NCBI RefSeq assembly: GCF_019091455.1
Contig: NZ_JAGXJN010000038.1
Coordinates: 1-64,000, forward strand
DNA from: Chitinophaga sp. GbtcB8
GTDB lineage: Bacteria; Bacteroidota; Bacteroidia; Chitinophagales; Chitinophagaceae
DNA: 64,000 bases
Direction: 5' to 3'
Below the pieces are notes generated by a model that made no database searches, was not told where the DNA came from, and worked only from the letters and a program-made list of their open reading frames with translations. How positions within the stretch are numbered: the first letter of the stretch is position 1; each line of letters begins with the position of its first letter. The translations under genes and the position numbers were made by a program. Below are positions 44,023-52,882 of this stretch, in pieces.

Positions 44023-44172
44023 AGGGAATAATATTAGTTGTTACGAAAGCGGCAAGCTTCCGTTCCAAGTAATATACCAGTGTGATTTTTAATTACAGAT
44101 CAATTATTTACATATTTATTTATATGTAGAATGTCCGTTTTTAATACAAACGCTGTCCGGTATTAAAAAACC

Positions 44173-46899
44173 CTACCTCTTTTTTAACGGCACCAGTCTT
44201 ACCGGGCCCAATAACCCGGAAGGCGCCGGCGCCCAGTTGGCAGCAGAAAAAGGCTGGTAAAATACATTCACAAAATTGATCTCGTAGAAAATGCGCCACT
44301 CCTTCCCTTGCCTATCGTAAGCGGCTATACGGTTTGCGGGCAGGTTGATCACTTCCACTTCCAGTACATTTTTACCCGGCTGCAGATATTTACCAATACG
44401 TGTGCTGAAAGGCAGCGCCCATAGGGTATCCAGTGGCCGGCCATTTACTGTGATGCGCGCGCTTTCCCGCACATCGCCCAGCTCCAGCAGCCAGTCATCG
44501 GCAGCAGCAGCCGGTTTATCAAAGCTAATGCGGTAACGTGCAGCGCCTGCATAGGTTTTGGCAGCGCTATCCGGCAGCTGCGTCCAGGAGTATAAGCTAT
44601 CCAGTGTAAAGGTTTTAGCAATAGCGGGCGTAGTATCTGTAAAAGCCAGCTCCCATTTGCCTGTGAGCGGTTGCGCTTCAGCTGCCGGTTGCCAGTAAGC
44701 CCATGCAGGCCCCTGCAAAGGAAACGCAGCATTGGATGTTTTCAGGATCAGCGATTCACCCGCCTTTAATTGTACGTGTACTGCTGCTTTACCTTGCTGT
44801 TGGCGAAGCTGCGCAAGCCCGCTGTTGCCGGTATAAGCATCAAACCAGGCAGCGGAAGCAGCGGCTGTGCCTAATGTTATCCAGCCATCATAATCGTGTG
44901 CCTGCTGGTTGGCTATCATGTAATAATGACCGCTAGCGTGCCTGCGGCGGGTGAACCGTAAGCCGCTATCCACCATGGTTTCCCGGGTTGCGGGCAGCTG
45001 TTTTTCCAGGGCCGCGGTAGTAGTGACCTTATTGTTCAATGACTGTTTCAATTGGGTGAATGCCTGTCTGTTTTCTTTCAAATGCGACAGCCCGGGTACA
45101 TCTTTAGGTAAATGATCCAGAAATATAATTTTTGCGCCGGCTTTTGCCAGCTTGTTTAATTGCTGCAAAGTGGCCAGCGGCATATATTCACAGGCCGGTA
45201 CAACAATGGTGCGGTAATGGTTACCGGTGGTTTGTATCTGGCCATTGGCTACTTTAGTTTGCTGCAGCTGCCGGTCAGAAATAAAGTCTACGTTATAACC
45301 CTTATCTACCAAGGTAGTGGCCACATCATAAAATGGGAAAGGTTTCATCCACTCTGAAGTTTTACCGATCACAAACTGGTAGTAACGGTCGCTCATAGGC
45401 GACTGCCATACATCATACACAGGCCAGTACAATAGGATATCATTATCCGATTCCCCATCCTGCAAAAAAGATTGCGTGCGGGTAATATAACCGGTGAACG
45501 CCGGCATATACCGCCAGAAGGTGTTATAGGGCGAAAATTCCACCGATGCATAGAACAGCCATCCCGGCCATGGCGCATCTTTAGGGGAATAAGGCGTGCC
45601 ATGAAAAAGCACATGGTTTATGCCGGACAGCAACAGGTTATCCAGCTCGGGCCTGCATTGCGATAAGGGTGTTTTGAAATGCTCCGTTAGCCAGGTAAAG
45701 GTTTCTGCTGATACATATTTTTTGCCCGTTACATGCGCTGCCGAAGCGGCAAACCTTAGCATCAGCGGGTTGGATTCTGTATGCCGGATCTCGTTTGTAT
45801 CAATGTGCAGGCCCGGTATATTGAAATGGGTGGTGCCGAATGATTCGCACTCCGGCACATCCACAGCAGCATACAGGTCCAGCAGGTTGGCGGGCGAGCC
45901 ATGTGCCTGGTTACGTGTAGTGCTGCCCATTTTATGCGCCCAGCTTACCCAGTTATGGGTAAAATTTTCCAGCAGCATATCAGACATGGTTACACGATAA
46001 TCGTTCACCACCCTGCGTACCGTATCCGGATCGCCATGCCCCAGGAAAGCCGGTAAATAGTCTTCCAGCTTGTATCCCCTGCGCTGTGCAAATTCCTGTA
46101 GCAGATCGGCCGACCAGTCAGCCCCAAACACTTCATAAGAATCATTGAAAAAGGTATGTGGTACAGGCGCTTTTGTTTTTTCAAATGCCCTGCTAAAGCC
46201 CTGCAAATATTCCGTTACCACTCTTTTTGAAAAGTGGTCCATTACCCAGCCTTCCCCACCCGGTGAAGCACGTTTTACCTTTTGCCCGGTTTTACCATTG
46301 AACAGTGCAACCAGCTGCCAACTGCCGGCAGGCGCGGTCCATTCTAAAACACCGGCGGGGTTAACTTTTGCAGTCAGGTTCAGGCGCTGCCCCTGCGGGC
46401 CGTAGGCCATGAGCGCCTGCAATGGCGCAGGAGGCTGCTTTTCTTTTACATTTGCTTTTATGGGTTCTTTTAAAGATTGCCCTGCCTGCAGGGTAAATTC
46501 TTTAAAGTATACTTTACCGGCTGCATCTTCCAGCGGAATACCAGGGCCGCCAAAGGGCCAGCCGGTACCGGTGTTCATATCTACGGTCATGCCTAAACGG
46601 CTGCTTTCATGAATGGTATAACCCAGCATTTGCATCCAGTGGGGCGATAAAAAATCAATGAACTTATTTTCAAATCCCCTGGTGCCATAAATAGGCGTGA
46701 TCTCAACCCCGCCAATGCCGGCCTGCTGCATAGCCTGTAAGTTATAGGCCAGGCCGGGCGTATCCACCGCATTCCCCAGCCACCACCAGCGCGTCCAGGG
46801 GCGGGTTTCTTTTTGAATGGACGGCCATTTCAATCCCTGGCCAGCAGCCAGGTAACAGCAGCTCAGCAAACAGGCGGTTAATAATACGGTCTTTTGCAT
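44173..46899 (-). CDS. GH106 family alpha-L-rhamnosidase-like enzyme
   Basis: This 908-residue exported enzyme starts at ATG 46899 (MQKTVLLTACLLSCCYLAAGQ). The opening of the mature protein (TRPWTRWWWLGNAVDTPGLA, then AGIGGVEITPIYG) and MTVDMNTGTGWPFGGPGIP are hallmarks of GH106. The central region includes TFFNDSYEVFGADWS, with acidic residues suitable for catalysis, and YVSAETFTWL. A C-terminal beta-sandwich (WLLELGDVRESARITVNGRPL, PAPSGLLGPVRL) closes the protein. Members remove alpha-L-rhamnose from rhamnogalacturonans and related glycans. It is the last gene of the GH31-SusCD operon, 12 bases after the beta-propeller gene. Confidence 0.9.
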   Translation of the reverse strand: MQKTVLLTACLLSCCYLAAGQGLKWPSIQKETRPWTRWWWLGNAVDTPGLAYNLQAMQQAGIGGVEITPIYGTRGFENKFIDFLSPHWMQMLGYTIHESSRLGMTVDMNTGTGWPFGGPGIPLEDAAGKVYFKEFTLQAGQSLKEPIKANVKEKQPPAPLQALMAYGPQGQRLNLTAKVNPAGVLEWTAPAGSWQLVALFNGKTGQKVKRASPGGEGWVMDHFSKRVVTEYLQGFSRAFEKTKAPVPHTFFNDSYEVFGADWSADLLQEFAQRRGYKLEDYLPAFLGHGDPDTVRRVVNDYRVTMSDMLLENFTHNWVSWAHKMGSTTRNQAHGSPANLLDLYAAVDVPECESFGTTHFNIPGLHIDTNEIRHTESNPLMLRFAASAAHVTGKKYVSAETFTWLTEHFKTPLSQCRPELDNLLLSGINHVLFHGTPYSPKDAPWPGWLFYASVEFSPYNTFWRYMPAFTGYITRTQSFLQDGESDNDILLYWPVYDVWQSPMSDRYYQFVIGKTSEWMKPFPFYDVATTLVDKGYNVDFISDRQLQQTKVANGQIQTTGNHYRTIVVPACEYMPLATLQQLNKLAKAGAKIIFLDHLPKDVPGLSHLKENRQAFTQLKQSLNNKVTTTAALEKQLPATRETMVDSGLRFTRRRHASGHYYMIANQQAHDYDGWITLGTAAASAAWFDAYTGNSGLAQLRQQQGKAAVHVQLKAGESLILKTSNAAFPLQGPAWAYWQPAAEAQPLTGKWELAFTDTTPAIAKTFTLDSLYSWTQLPDSAAKTYAGAARYRISFDKPAAAADDWLLELGDVRESARITVNGRPLDTLWALPFSTRIGKYLQPGKNVLEVEVINLPANRIAAYDRQGKEWRIFYEINFVNVFYQPFSAANWAPAPSGLLGPVRLVPLKKR

Positions 46900-46911
46900 A
46901 ACGTATCCCAA

Positions 46912-47970
46912 TTATTTTATCTTAAAAATAAAGGCAGAAGCGGTCATATATTGCCCACCCTGCGCTGCGGTGAACAGGTAAGCAGGCTTACCCTTATGCA
47001 TTAACAGCTGCGGCCTTTCAAAACGGCCATAACGTTTCAGATGCGGGGCCGGCGCTGGTTCCTGTATGTAATGAGCCGCATCGTAATAAGCAATGGATGG
47101 CGTGGTCCAATGCAGCCCATCCTTTGCTTCCATATACAAGCCTACCTTTTGACTGTATACGCCCATATCCCGCGCCAGCATTTTAAACCGGTCCTGCTCA
47201 TACCACACAAAAGCATCTTCCAGCTGTTTGTTATCCCCTAATTTAGAAAAATCTATCACCGGGTTCTGCGCATATTTATGAAATGGGCCTTCCGGCTTAC
47301 TGGCAATCGCCAGTCCATACTTACGGTTGCCCCGGATGGCAGCTCCGGCATCCCGCTCGTAATCGGCCGTGTTCCATGATTTGTAGTATAACCAGTATTC
47401 GCCATTGGGATGAAACACCAGTGAGGGATTAGTGGTGCAATGATCATCCCAGCTTCCGGTAGCACCCGGTTCCAGGATAGGCATTTCACTGCGCTGCCAG
47501 GGACCTTCCAGGCTGTCTGCAACGGCAAGGCCTATACGTTTGGTATTGGTTTTACCATTGCAATTGCCCATGTAATACAAATAATAGCGGTTACCCAGCT
47601 TTCGTATATGCGGGTTATGGCAGGTAGTAGCATCCCAAAAGCCGGGGCGTGGCCGCAGCACCGTATCCACATACTCAAACTTCCCCTCGGGGTGATCTGC
47701 TACTGCATGCGCAATCTCCGAACTATTGATCCAGCCGCCCATACCTTTTGCTGCCGGCCAGCGGGAAAAGAACACATGGATCTTCCCATCCGGCCCTTCA
47801 ATGGGGCTGTTACACCATACATACCAGTCCTTCATTTCCAGCGCACGGCCTACAGGATGCAGATGCTTGCTGAATTCAGACACCGGAGCATCCGCACGGT
47901 ACTGCGCCGCGAGCCTTGCTCCAATCAGAGAACCACCAAGCGTTATAAGAAAATTCCTTCGAGTAAACAT
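46912..47970 (-). CDS. Tat-exported five-bladed beta-propeller glycosidase-like protein (GH43/GH117-related)
   Basis: This 352-residue protein starts MFTRRNFLITLGGSLIGARLAA, a twin-arginine signal (TRRNFLI) that implies folded export. The mature part has propeller-type repeats used by the GH43/62/32/117/130 folds: DWYVWCNSPIEGPDGKIHVF, FWDATTCHNPHIRKLGNRYY, SWDDHCTTNPSLVFHPNGEY and QLEDAFVWYEQDRFKMLARD, each with a Asp/Asn/Glu at the blade start. The exact family is not certain. It lies between SusD3 and GH106 with short gaps, so it probably takes a side-chain sugar from the same rhamnose-containing glycan. Confidence 0.78.
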   Translation of the reverse strand: MFTRRNFLITLGGSLIGARLAAQYRADAPVSEFSKHLHPVGRALEMKDWYVWCNSPIEGPDGKIHVFFSRWPAAKGMGGWINSSEIAHAVADHPEGKFEYVDTVLRPRPGFWDATTCHNPHIRKLGNRYYLYYMGNCNGKTNTKRIGLAVADSLEGPWQRSEMPILEPGATGSWDDHCTTNPSLVFHPNGEYWLYYKSWNTADYERDAGAAIRGNRKYGLAIASKPEGPFHKYAQNPVIDFSKLGDNKQLEDAFVWYEQDRFKMLARDMGVYSQKVGLYMEAKDGLHWTTPSIAYYDAAHYIQEPAPAPHLKRYGRFERPQLLMHKGKPAYLFTAAQGGQYMTASAFIFKIK

Positions 47971-47976
47971 GCTGTA

Positions 47977-47994
47977 TTAAATTACGAATTATCA
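47977..47994. repeat. Family B half-element (B3)
   Basis: AAATTACGAATTATCA matches the start of the family B left arms at 3757 and 32875. The SusD3 stop codon (TCA on the plus strand, 47992-47994) is part of the repeat word. Confidence 0.6.
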
Positions 47995-49479
47995 GTATCC
48001 TGCGTTCTGATCATACAGTCCTGGTTTAATATTGATCTCCGTTTGCGGTACGGGATATAAGATAAACTCATTTTTCATGGGCTTCATCACTTTCTTTTCA
48101 TCTTCCTTCGCCATCCAGGCATTCATTACAGTTACTACCTTGCCGGTACGTACCAGGTCGTGCCAGCGCAGGCCTTCTGCGGCAAACTCACGGCGGCGCT
48201 CTTCCAGCAGGGTATCTGCATTTACGCCGCTAATGCCGGCCAGCCCTGCACGGGTGCGTACCTGGTTTACAATATCATCCACCGTTGCCTGGCTGCCACC
48301 CGTATGCAATAAGGTTTCTGCATACATCATCAGCACATCGGTATAGCGCAGTACCGGCTGGTTAATGCCCCAGTCGCGCAGATCAACACCATAACGTTTA
48401 GGGTCCAGGAACTTTTTGAAATAGTTCTGGTTCACAAAGTTGCCATTCTCATCTGTAAAGCCCTGTATCACGTTAAAGGTTAAACGTACATCGCCGGCCG
48501 GGTAACTGCTAATGAGATCATTGGACACATATTTAAAATCATTGCCACTGGCTACCGGGATCTTGTAGGCCCGCATATAACTGCCGGGCAGCATTTCCGC
48601 AGGTATTACCGTACCGGTGCCGGTACCGCCGCTTTTAAACTGCACCTCGAACACAGATTCCGAATTGTTCTCATTATCATAGCTGAAGATCTGCGCGTAG
48701 TTATTGATGAAAACATACTTACCGCTGTTGATGATCTCCAACAGCAGGTCGCGGGCTTTGGCATATTCATTGGAATTTAATACCGGGCCTTTATCCAGCA
48801 GCACCGGGCCGGAGCGGGTTAAATATACCCGTGCTAAAATACCTTTAGCCGCATACAGGGTAGCCCGGCCTTTACTGCCGCCACTGTAGGATGCGGGTAA
48901 TAACTGTGCTGCACTTTCCAGGTCAGCAATGATCAGGTCATAAATTTCCTGCACGCTTGCACGGTTAATACTTTGCGCAGCTGTAGCGCTAACCAGGTGA
49001 TCTATTTTAGGCACACCGCCAAAGAAACGAACCAGGTCAAAGTACATGAGCGCGCGTATGAACTTTGCTTCGCCGGTGAACTGGTTGCGGATCGTTTCAT
49101 CCGGCACCTTATCTGCATTGATATTATCCAGCACGGAATTACAGCGCATAATGGTATTATAACAATCGCTCCATGCGCTGGACATGAGCGCATTGGAAGA
49201 ATTGACGGTAAAATTATTTACCGGGTTCCAGTCGTAAGTACCGCCTTCTCCCGGCACATACAAATTATCTGACCGTATTTCCGACAAAAAGAGATGGCGG
49301 GTAGGATAAGTGGACAGCCCGTTGTAAGCCGCATTCACAGCCTGCTCAAAGTCCTGCTGGTTGCGGTAAAAGTTCACCACGCTGGGATCAGAAATGGGCT
49401 TTACATCCAGCTTGTTGGTACAGCTGCCCAACAGGAATGCCACGGTAACCACACCTAATATTTTAAGTAACTGTTGCAT
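47992..49479 (-). CDS. SusD-like outer-membrane glycan-binding lipoprotein
   Basis: This 495-residue lipoprotein starts at ATG 49479 (MQQLLKILGVVTVAFLLGSC, lipidated Cys20); the frame is open 43 codons upstream into SusC but without a signal peptide. SusD features include FTGEAKFIRALMYFDLVRFFGGVPK, GRATLYAAKGILARVYLTRSG and LLEERRREFAAEGLRWHDLVRTG, and the C-terminus YDQNAGY. It begins four bases after the SusC stop, indicating translational coupling. With SusC3 it forms the importer of the second hybrid-regulator locus. Its stop codon lies in a family B repeat word. Confidence 0.94.
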   Translation of the reverse strand: MQQLLKILGVVTVAFLLGSCTNKLDVKPISDPSVVNFYRNQQDFEQAVNAAYNGLSTYPTRHLFLSEIRSDNLYVPGEGGTYDWNPVNNFTVNSSNALMSSAWSDCYNTIMRCNSVLDNINADKVPDETIRNQFTGEAKFIRALMYFDLVRFFGGVPKIDHLVSATAAQSINRASVQEIYDLIIADLESAAQLLPASYSGGSKGRATLYAAKGILARVYLTRSGPVLLDKGPVLNSNEYAKARDLLLEIINSGKYVFINNYAQIFSYDNENNSESVFEVQFKSGGTGTGTVIPAEMLPGSYMRAYKIPVASGNDFKYVSNDLISSYPAGDVRLTFNVIQGFTDENGNFVNQNYFKKFLDPKRYGVDLRDWGINQPVLRYTDVLMMYAETLLHTGGSQATVDDIVNQVRTRAGLAGISGVNADTLLEERRREFAAEGLRWHDLVRTGKVVTVMNAWMAKEDEKKVMKPMKNEFILYPVPQTEINIKPGLYDQNAGY

Positions 49480-49483
49480 AGGA

Positions 49484-52400
49484 TCAGAATGAAATGTTAA
49501 GACCAAGAATGTAAGATTTTGCCAAAGGGAATGCGCCATAATCATCCCCGGAATCATTGATAGCTTCCGGGTTAAAGCCGCCGTTGTAATGATCTTTACC
49601 CCACACATTTTCTGCCGACATATAAATGCGGCCGCTATTTACGCCGGGAATATGCTTCAGCAAACGCGATAAGTTGTATCCCAGCGTAACAGTGCGCAAA
49701 CGGAAATAGCTGGCATTGTATAACCAGCGGGAATCCTTCAGGCGGCCGTATTTGATTGGATTGGCCTTGGGCACAATACCATTACCGGGATCTGCTTCCG
49801 AACGCCAGCGGTCCCGCCAGATACCCAGCGAATTATCTGAAATACCGCTGCCCTGCCGGTCAATAGCACGGCCAAACGTAGAATAGATCTTGTTGCCCCA
49901 CTGCCCCTGGAACAGGAAGCTGAGATCAAACCCCTTGTAGTTAAAATTATTAGTGATGCCCCAAACATAAGTAGGGTCAGGCTGCCCCAGGATCACCGCA
50001 TCTTTTACATCAATCACTTTGTCGTTGTTAGCATCAAGATATTTGGGGTCACCTGCTTCCTCGCCTGGTATAATGGTGCTGGATGCCGCTTCTGCAGCTG
50101 TTTTCAGGATGCCTATATTTTCCAGCACATAAAAAGCGCCAATGGGCTGGCCTACGGTAGTAATGTGATGGCCCATGTTATCGAAATTGCCAAAGATGAT
50201 AGGCGTGTTGTTAGGTCCCAGCTGCAACACTTTATTGGTGTTATGGCTCAGGTTCATATTAGTGGTCCACTCAAATGCACCGGTAAAGTTGCGGGTGGAG
50301 AGCTCCAGCTCCCAGCCTTTATTACGCACTTTACCAATGTTGGTAATTGCGGTGCTGAAACCGGTAACAGCTGCCACCGGTATACTTAACAACAGGTCTG
50401 TATTCAGCTTGCGGTAATAATCAAATGACAGGAAAATGCGGTTATCAAACAAACCCAGGTCCAGCCCTGCATCTATGGTTTCTGATTTTTCCCAGCCCAG
50501 GTCAGGATTGGGAATGTTGGTAGCGGTTTGTCCTTTTACCAGCGCGCCTTCGCCGGTGCCTAACACATAATTGGAAAAACCCAGCAAGCCTATCTGGCTG
50601 AAATCGCCAATGTTATTATTGCCTGAAAGGCCCCAGCTGCCGCGCAGCTTCAGCTCACTCACTGCGCCAATGTTTTTCATAAAAGGCTCTTCCAGCACCC
50701 GCCAGCCAGCAGATACAGCGGGGAAAACACCCCACTTGGTATTGGCCCCAAAACGGGAAGAACCATCGCGGCGGATAGAGGCTGAAAGCAAATATTTATC
50801 GCGGAAACCATACTGCACCCTGCCAAAGTAAGAGATGAGGACGTTCTTAGTTTCGCGTGTATACGTGTCTGATAGTGTCAGGGTAGTAGCGCCGTTCAGG
50901 GTATAAATATCATCGGTGCTGTAGTTGGAACCTCCTATGCGCGCTTCTTCAAAATTAGTCTGGTTAAAGGAATAACCGGCTACTGCCGCTATATCATGGC
51001 TGCCAAAGGTTTTATTATACGATAAGGTGTTTTCATTTACCAGCGTGGTTTTACGGAAAGTGCGGGAGGAGCCGGTACCCGGGTTCCCGTTCCTGATTAT
51101 ACTGGGTGAAAATGCTTTACGGCGGTAATCTGCATTATCTATGTTCAGCGTGGATTTAAACACCAATCCATCAAACAATTTATAATCTCCATAAATACTG
51201 CCCAAGGTACGCAGGGTGCGCTCCTCTCCCATCTGCTCCCGTAACACCGCTACAGGGCTTATGGTGGAGCTGGCCCAGGCATACCGCGCATTGGGCACCA
51301 CGCCGGTTTCCAGGCCCACGCTGTCTTCTACAATAGGGGTGGCGCTAACGGCTTTATGCAATTGCGCATCCTTACCTTCTGCACCAGGATCTGTAACTAC
51401 GCCATAAGAAGGCGCCAGGTTAAGGCCCAGGTTAATACGGTCATTTACCTTCAGGTTCACATTAGAGCGGAAAGAATATCTCTTATAACCGGTATAGATC
51501 ACAATACCATCCTGGTTCAGGTAATCGCCGGAAATGCGGTACGTTATTTTATCCGTACCACCTGAAGCAGACAGCTGGTAACTATGCACCAGGCCTTTTT
51601 GAAACAGCTCATCCTGCCAGTTAACATACCGCAAACCCGGGTGCCCCGGCTGGTACCAGCGTGCATCATAGATCTTGGAGAAATCAAAACCACCCAGCTT
51701 TTGCCTGCGCAGGGCAGGATCGTCTGTAGCAAGGCGGCCCAGCGCAGGATTTACATAGTTATAATCAATGATCTCGCGGGCACGGTCTATCCACTCTTCT
51801 GCAGAGAGCATGTCCAGCTTTTTAAGGGTTTGCTGCCAGCCCACATAGGTATTGAACTCCATACGGTTCTTGCCTGCCTTGCCGGATTTGGTGGTGATGA
51901 TCACTACGCCGTTGGCTGCACGGGAACCGTAAATAGCCGCGGCAGAAGCATCCTTTAAAACCTGCACGGAAGCAATATCATTAGGATTGATATTATCCAG
52001 CGCTGAGCCCTGCGAAAAACCGCCGCTGGCACTGGCGCTGGCTACTTCCAGCGGAAAACCATCTATCACGTACAGGGGTTCTGTACCGGCATTAATAGAA
52101 CCGGTGCCCCTTACCTTTATCTGGAAACCCTTACCAGGTGCGCCACTGATCTGTTTTACCTGTACGCCGGCCATTTGCCCTACCAGCGCCTGGTCAACAC
52201 GGGCAATGGGCCGCTCATCCAGGTGCTGCGCATTCAGTGTAGCAATAGCGCCGGTTACATTGGCTTTCTTTTGTGTGCCGTAACCTACCACCAGCACTTC
52301 ATTCAGGCCCTGGTTACTCTTTAACAGGTTAACCGTAATATTACGTGTGCCCGACACCGTTACCTCCTGCGTATCGTACCCTACATAGGTGAATACCAGC

Positions 52401-52630
52401 ACAGCGCCTGCGTTTGCAGCAAAGGTAAAATGGCCGGTTGCATCAGTGGAAATGCCTTTGTTGCTGCCCTTAATACGCACATTCACACCGGGCAGCGGAG
52501 CATGATCCTGCTCATCCAATACCTGCCCGCTGATGCGGTTATCTTTTTGAAAAGCATAGGTAAATGACTGCGGCAGTAAAAGCAAACTGCATAACAGCCA
52601 CCTTAAATAGTGAGAAGTAACATTTTTCAT
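49484..52630 (-). CDS. SusC-like TonB-dependent outer-membrane oligosaccharide transporter
   Basis: This 1048-residue intact SusC has a signal peptide (about 1-27, SFTYAFQ), a carboxypeptidase-regulatory-like domain (RISGQVLDEQDHAPLPGVNV), a TonB segment (NEVLVVGYGTQKKANVTGAI), a plug (LYVIDGFPLEVASASASGGF with the SusC loop, VLKDASAAAIYGSRAANG) and a barrel ending in the terminal Phe of LGLNISF. No STN domain is present. It is the partner of the SusD starting four bases downstream and follows the GH31 gene and a membrane micro-ORF on the same strand. Unlike its counterpart at 35990-39102, it is unbroken, so it may be the working importer for the glycan served by the two mirrored loci. Confidence 0.96.
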   Translation of the reverse strand: MKNVTSHYLRWLLCSLLLLPQSFTYAFQKDNRISGQVLDEQDHAPLPGVNVRIKGSNKGISTDATGHFTFAANAGAVLVFTYVGYDTQEVTVSGTRNITVNLLKSNQGLNEVLVVGYGTQKKANVTGAIATLNAQHLDERPIARVDQALVGQMAGVQVKQISGAPGKGFQIKVRGTGSINAGTEPLYVIDGFPLEVASASASGGFSQGSALDNINPNDIASVQVLKDASAAAIYGSRAANGVVIITTKSGKAGKNRMEFNTYVGWQQTLKKLDMLSAEEWIDRAREIIDYNYVNPALGRLATDDPALRRQKLGGFDFSKIYDARWYQPGHPGLRYVNWQDELFQKGLVHSYQLSASGGTDKITYRISGDYLNQDGIVIYTGYKRYSFRSNVNLKVNDRINLGLNLAPSYGVVTDPGAEGKDAQLHKAVSATPIVEDSVGLETGVVPNARYAWASSTISPVAVLREQMGEERTLRTLGSIYGDYKLFDGLVFKSTLNIDNADYRRKAFSPSIIRNGNPGTGSSRTFRKTTLVNENTLSYNKTFGSHDIAAVAGYSFNQTNFEEARIGGSNYSTDDIYTLNGATTLTLSDTYTRETKNVLISYFGRVQYGFRDKYLLSASIRRDGSSRFGANTKWGVFPAVSAGWRVLEEPFMKNIGAVSELKLRGSWGLSGNNNIGDFSQIGLLGFSNYVLGTGEGALVKGQTATNIPNPDLGWEKSETIDAGLDLGLFDNRIFLSFDYYRKLNTDLLLSIPVAAVTGFSTAITNIGKVRNKGWELELSTRNFTGAFEWTTNMNLSHNTNKVLQLGPNNTPIIFGNFDNMGHHITTVGQPIGAFYVLENIGILKTAAEAASSTIIPGEEAGDPKYLDANNDKVIDVKDAVILGQPDPTYVWGITNNFNYKGFDLSFLFQGQWGNKIYSTFGRAIDRQGSGISDNSLGIWRDRWRSEADPGNGIVPKANPIKYGRLKDSRWLYNASYFRLRTVTLGYNLSRLLKHIPGVNSGRIYMSAENVWGKDHYNGGFNPEAINDSGDDYGAFPLAKSYILGLNISF

Positions 52631-52682
52631 GTTGCGGAATTTTTCAAGTTTAATTAGCGGTTAAGCCAACGGAATGCCCCTT

Positions 52683-52808
52683 TCATAACAGGAGATAATA
52701 GAACAGTACACAAACAATGATGAATACGAGTATTAATAACTTCTCCAGCATTTGCAGCCTTGCAATACGTTTCATTTCTTTTTGGCGATTATTATTGAGT
52801 GGCTCCAT
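52683..52808 (-). CDS. Putative 41-residue single-pass membrane peptide
   Basis: A 41-codon frame (starting MEPLNNNRQKEMKRIARLQ) with a basic, possibly amphipathic N-terminal half and a strongly hydrophobic C-terminal helix (LLILVFIIVCVLFYYLLL). It lies in the 252-base gap between GH31 and SusC3 on the same strand, 74 bases after the former and 52 bases before the latter, so it would be co-transcribed. A TAATTTAG at about 30 bases upstream is only a weak -7 match. Its design matches the peptide at 32609-32716. No family is known to me. Confidence 0.5.
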   Translation of the reverse strand: MEPLNNNRQKEMKRIARLQMLEKLLILVFIIVCVLFYYLLL

Positions 52809-52882
52809 GTTCAATAACTCATTCACCTAAATTAGCCACCAGTATGCCTCCCCGCCATGGAGTATTGTACAATTGCCTGTGA

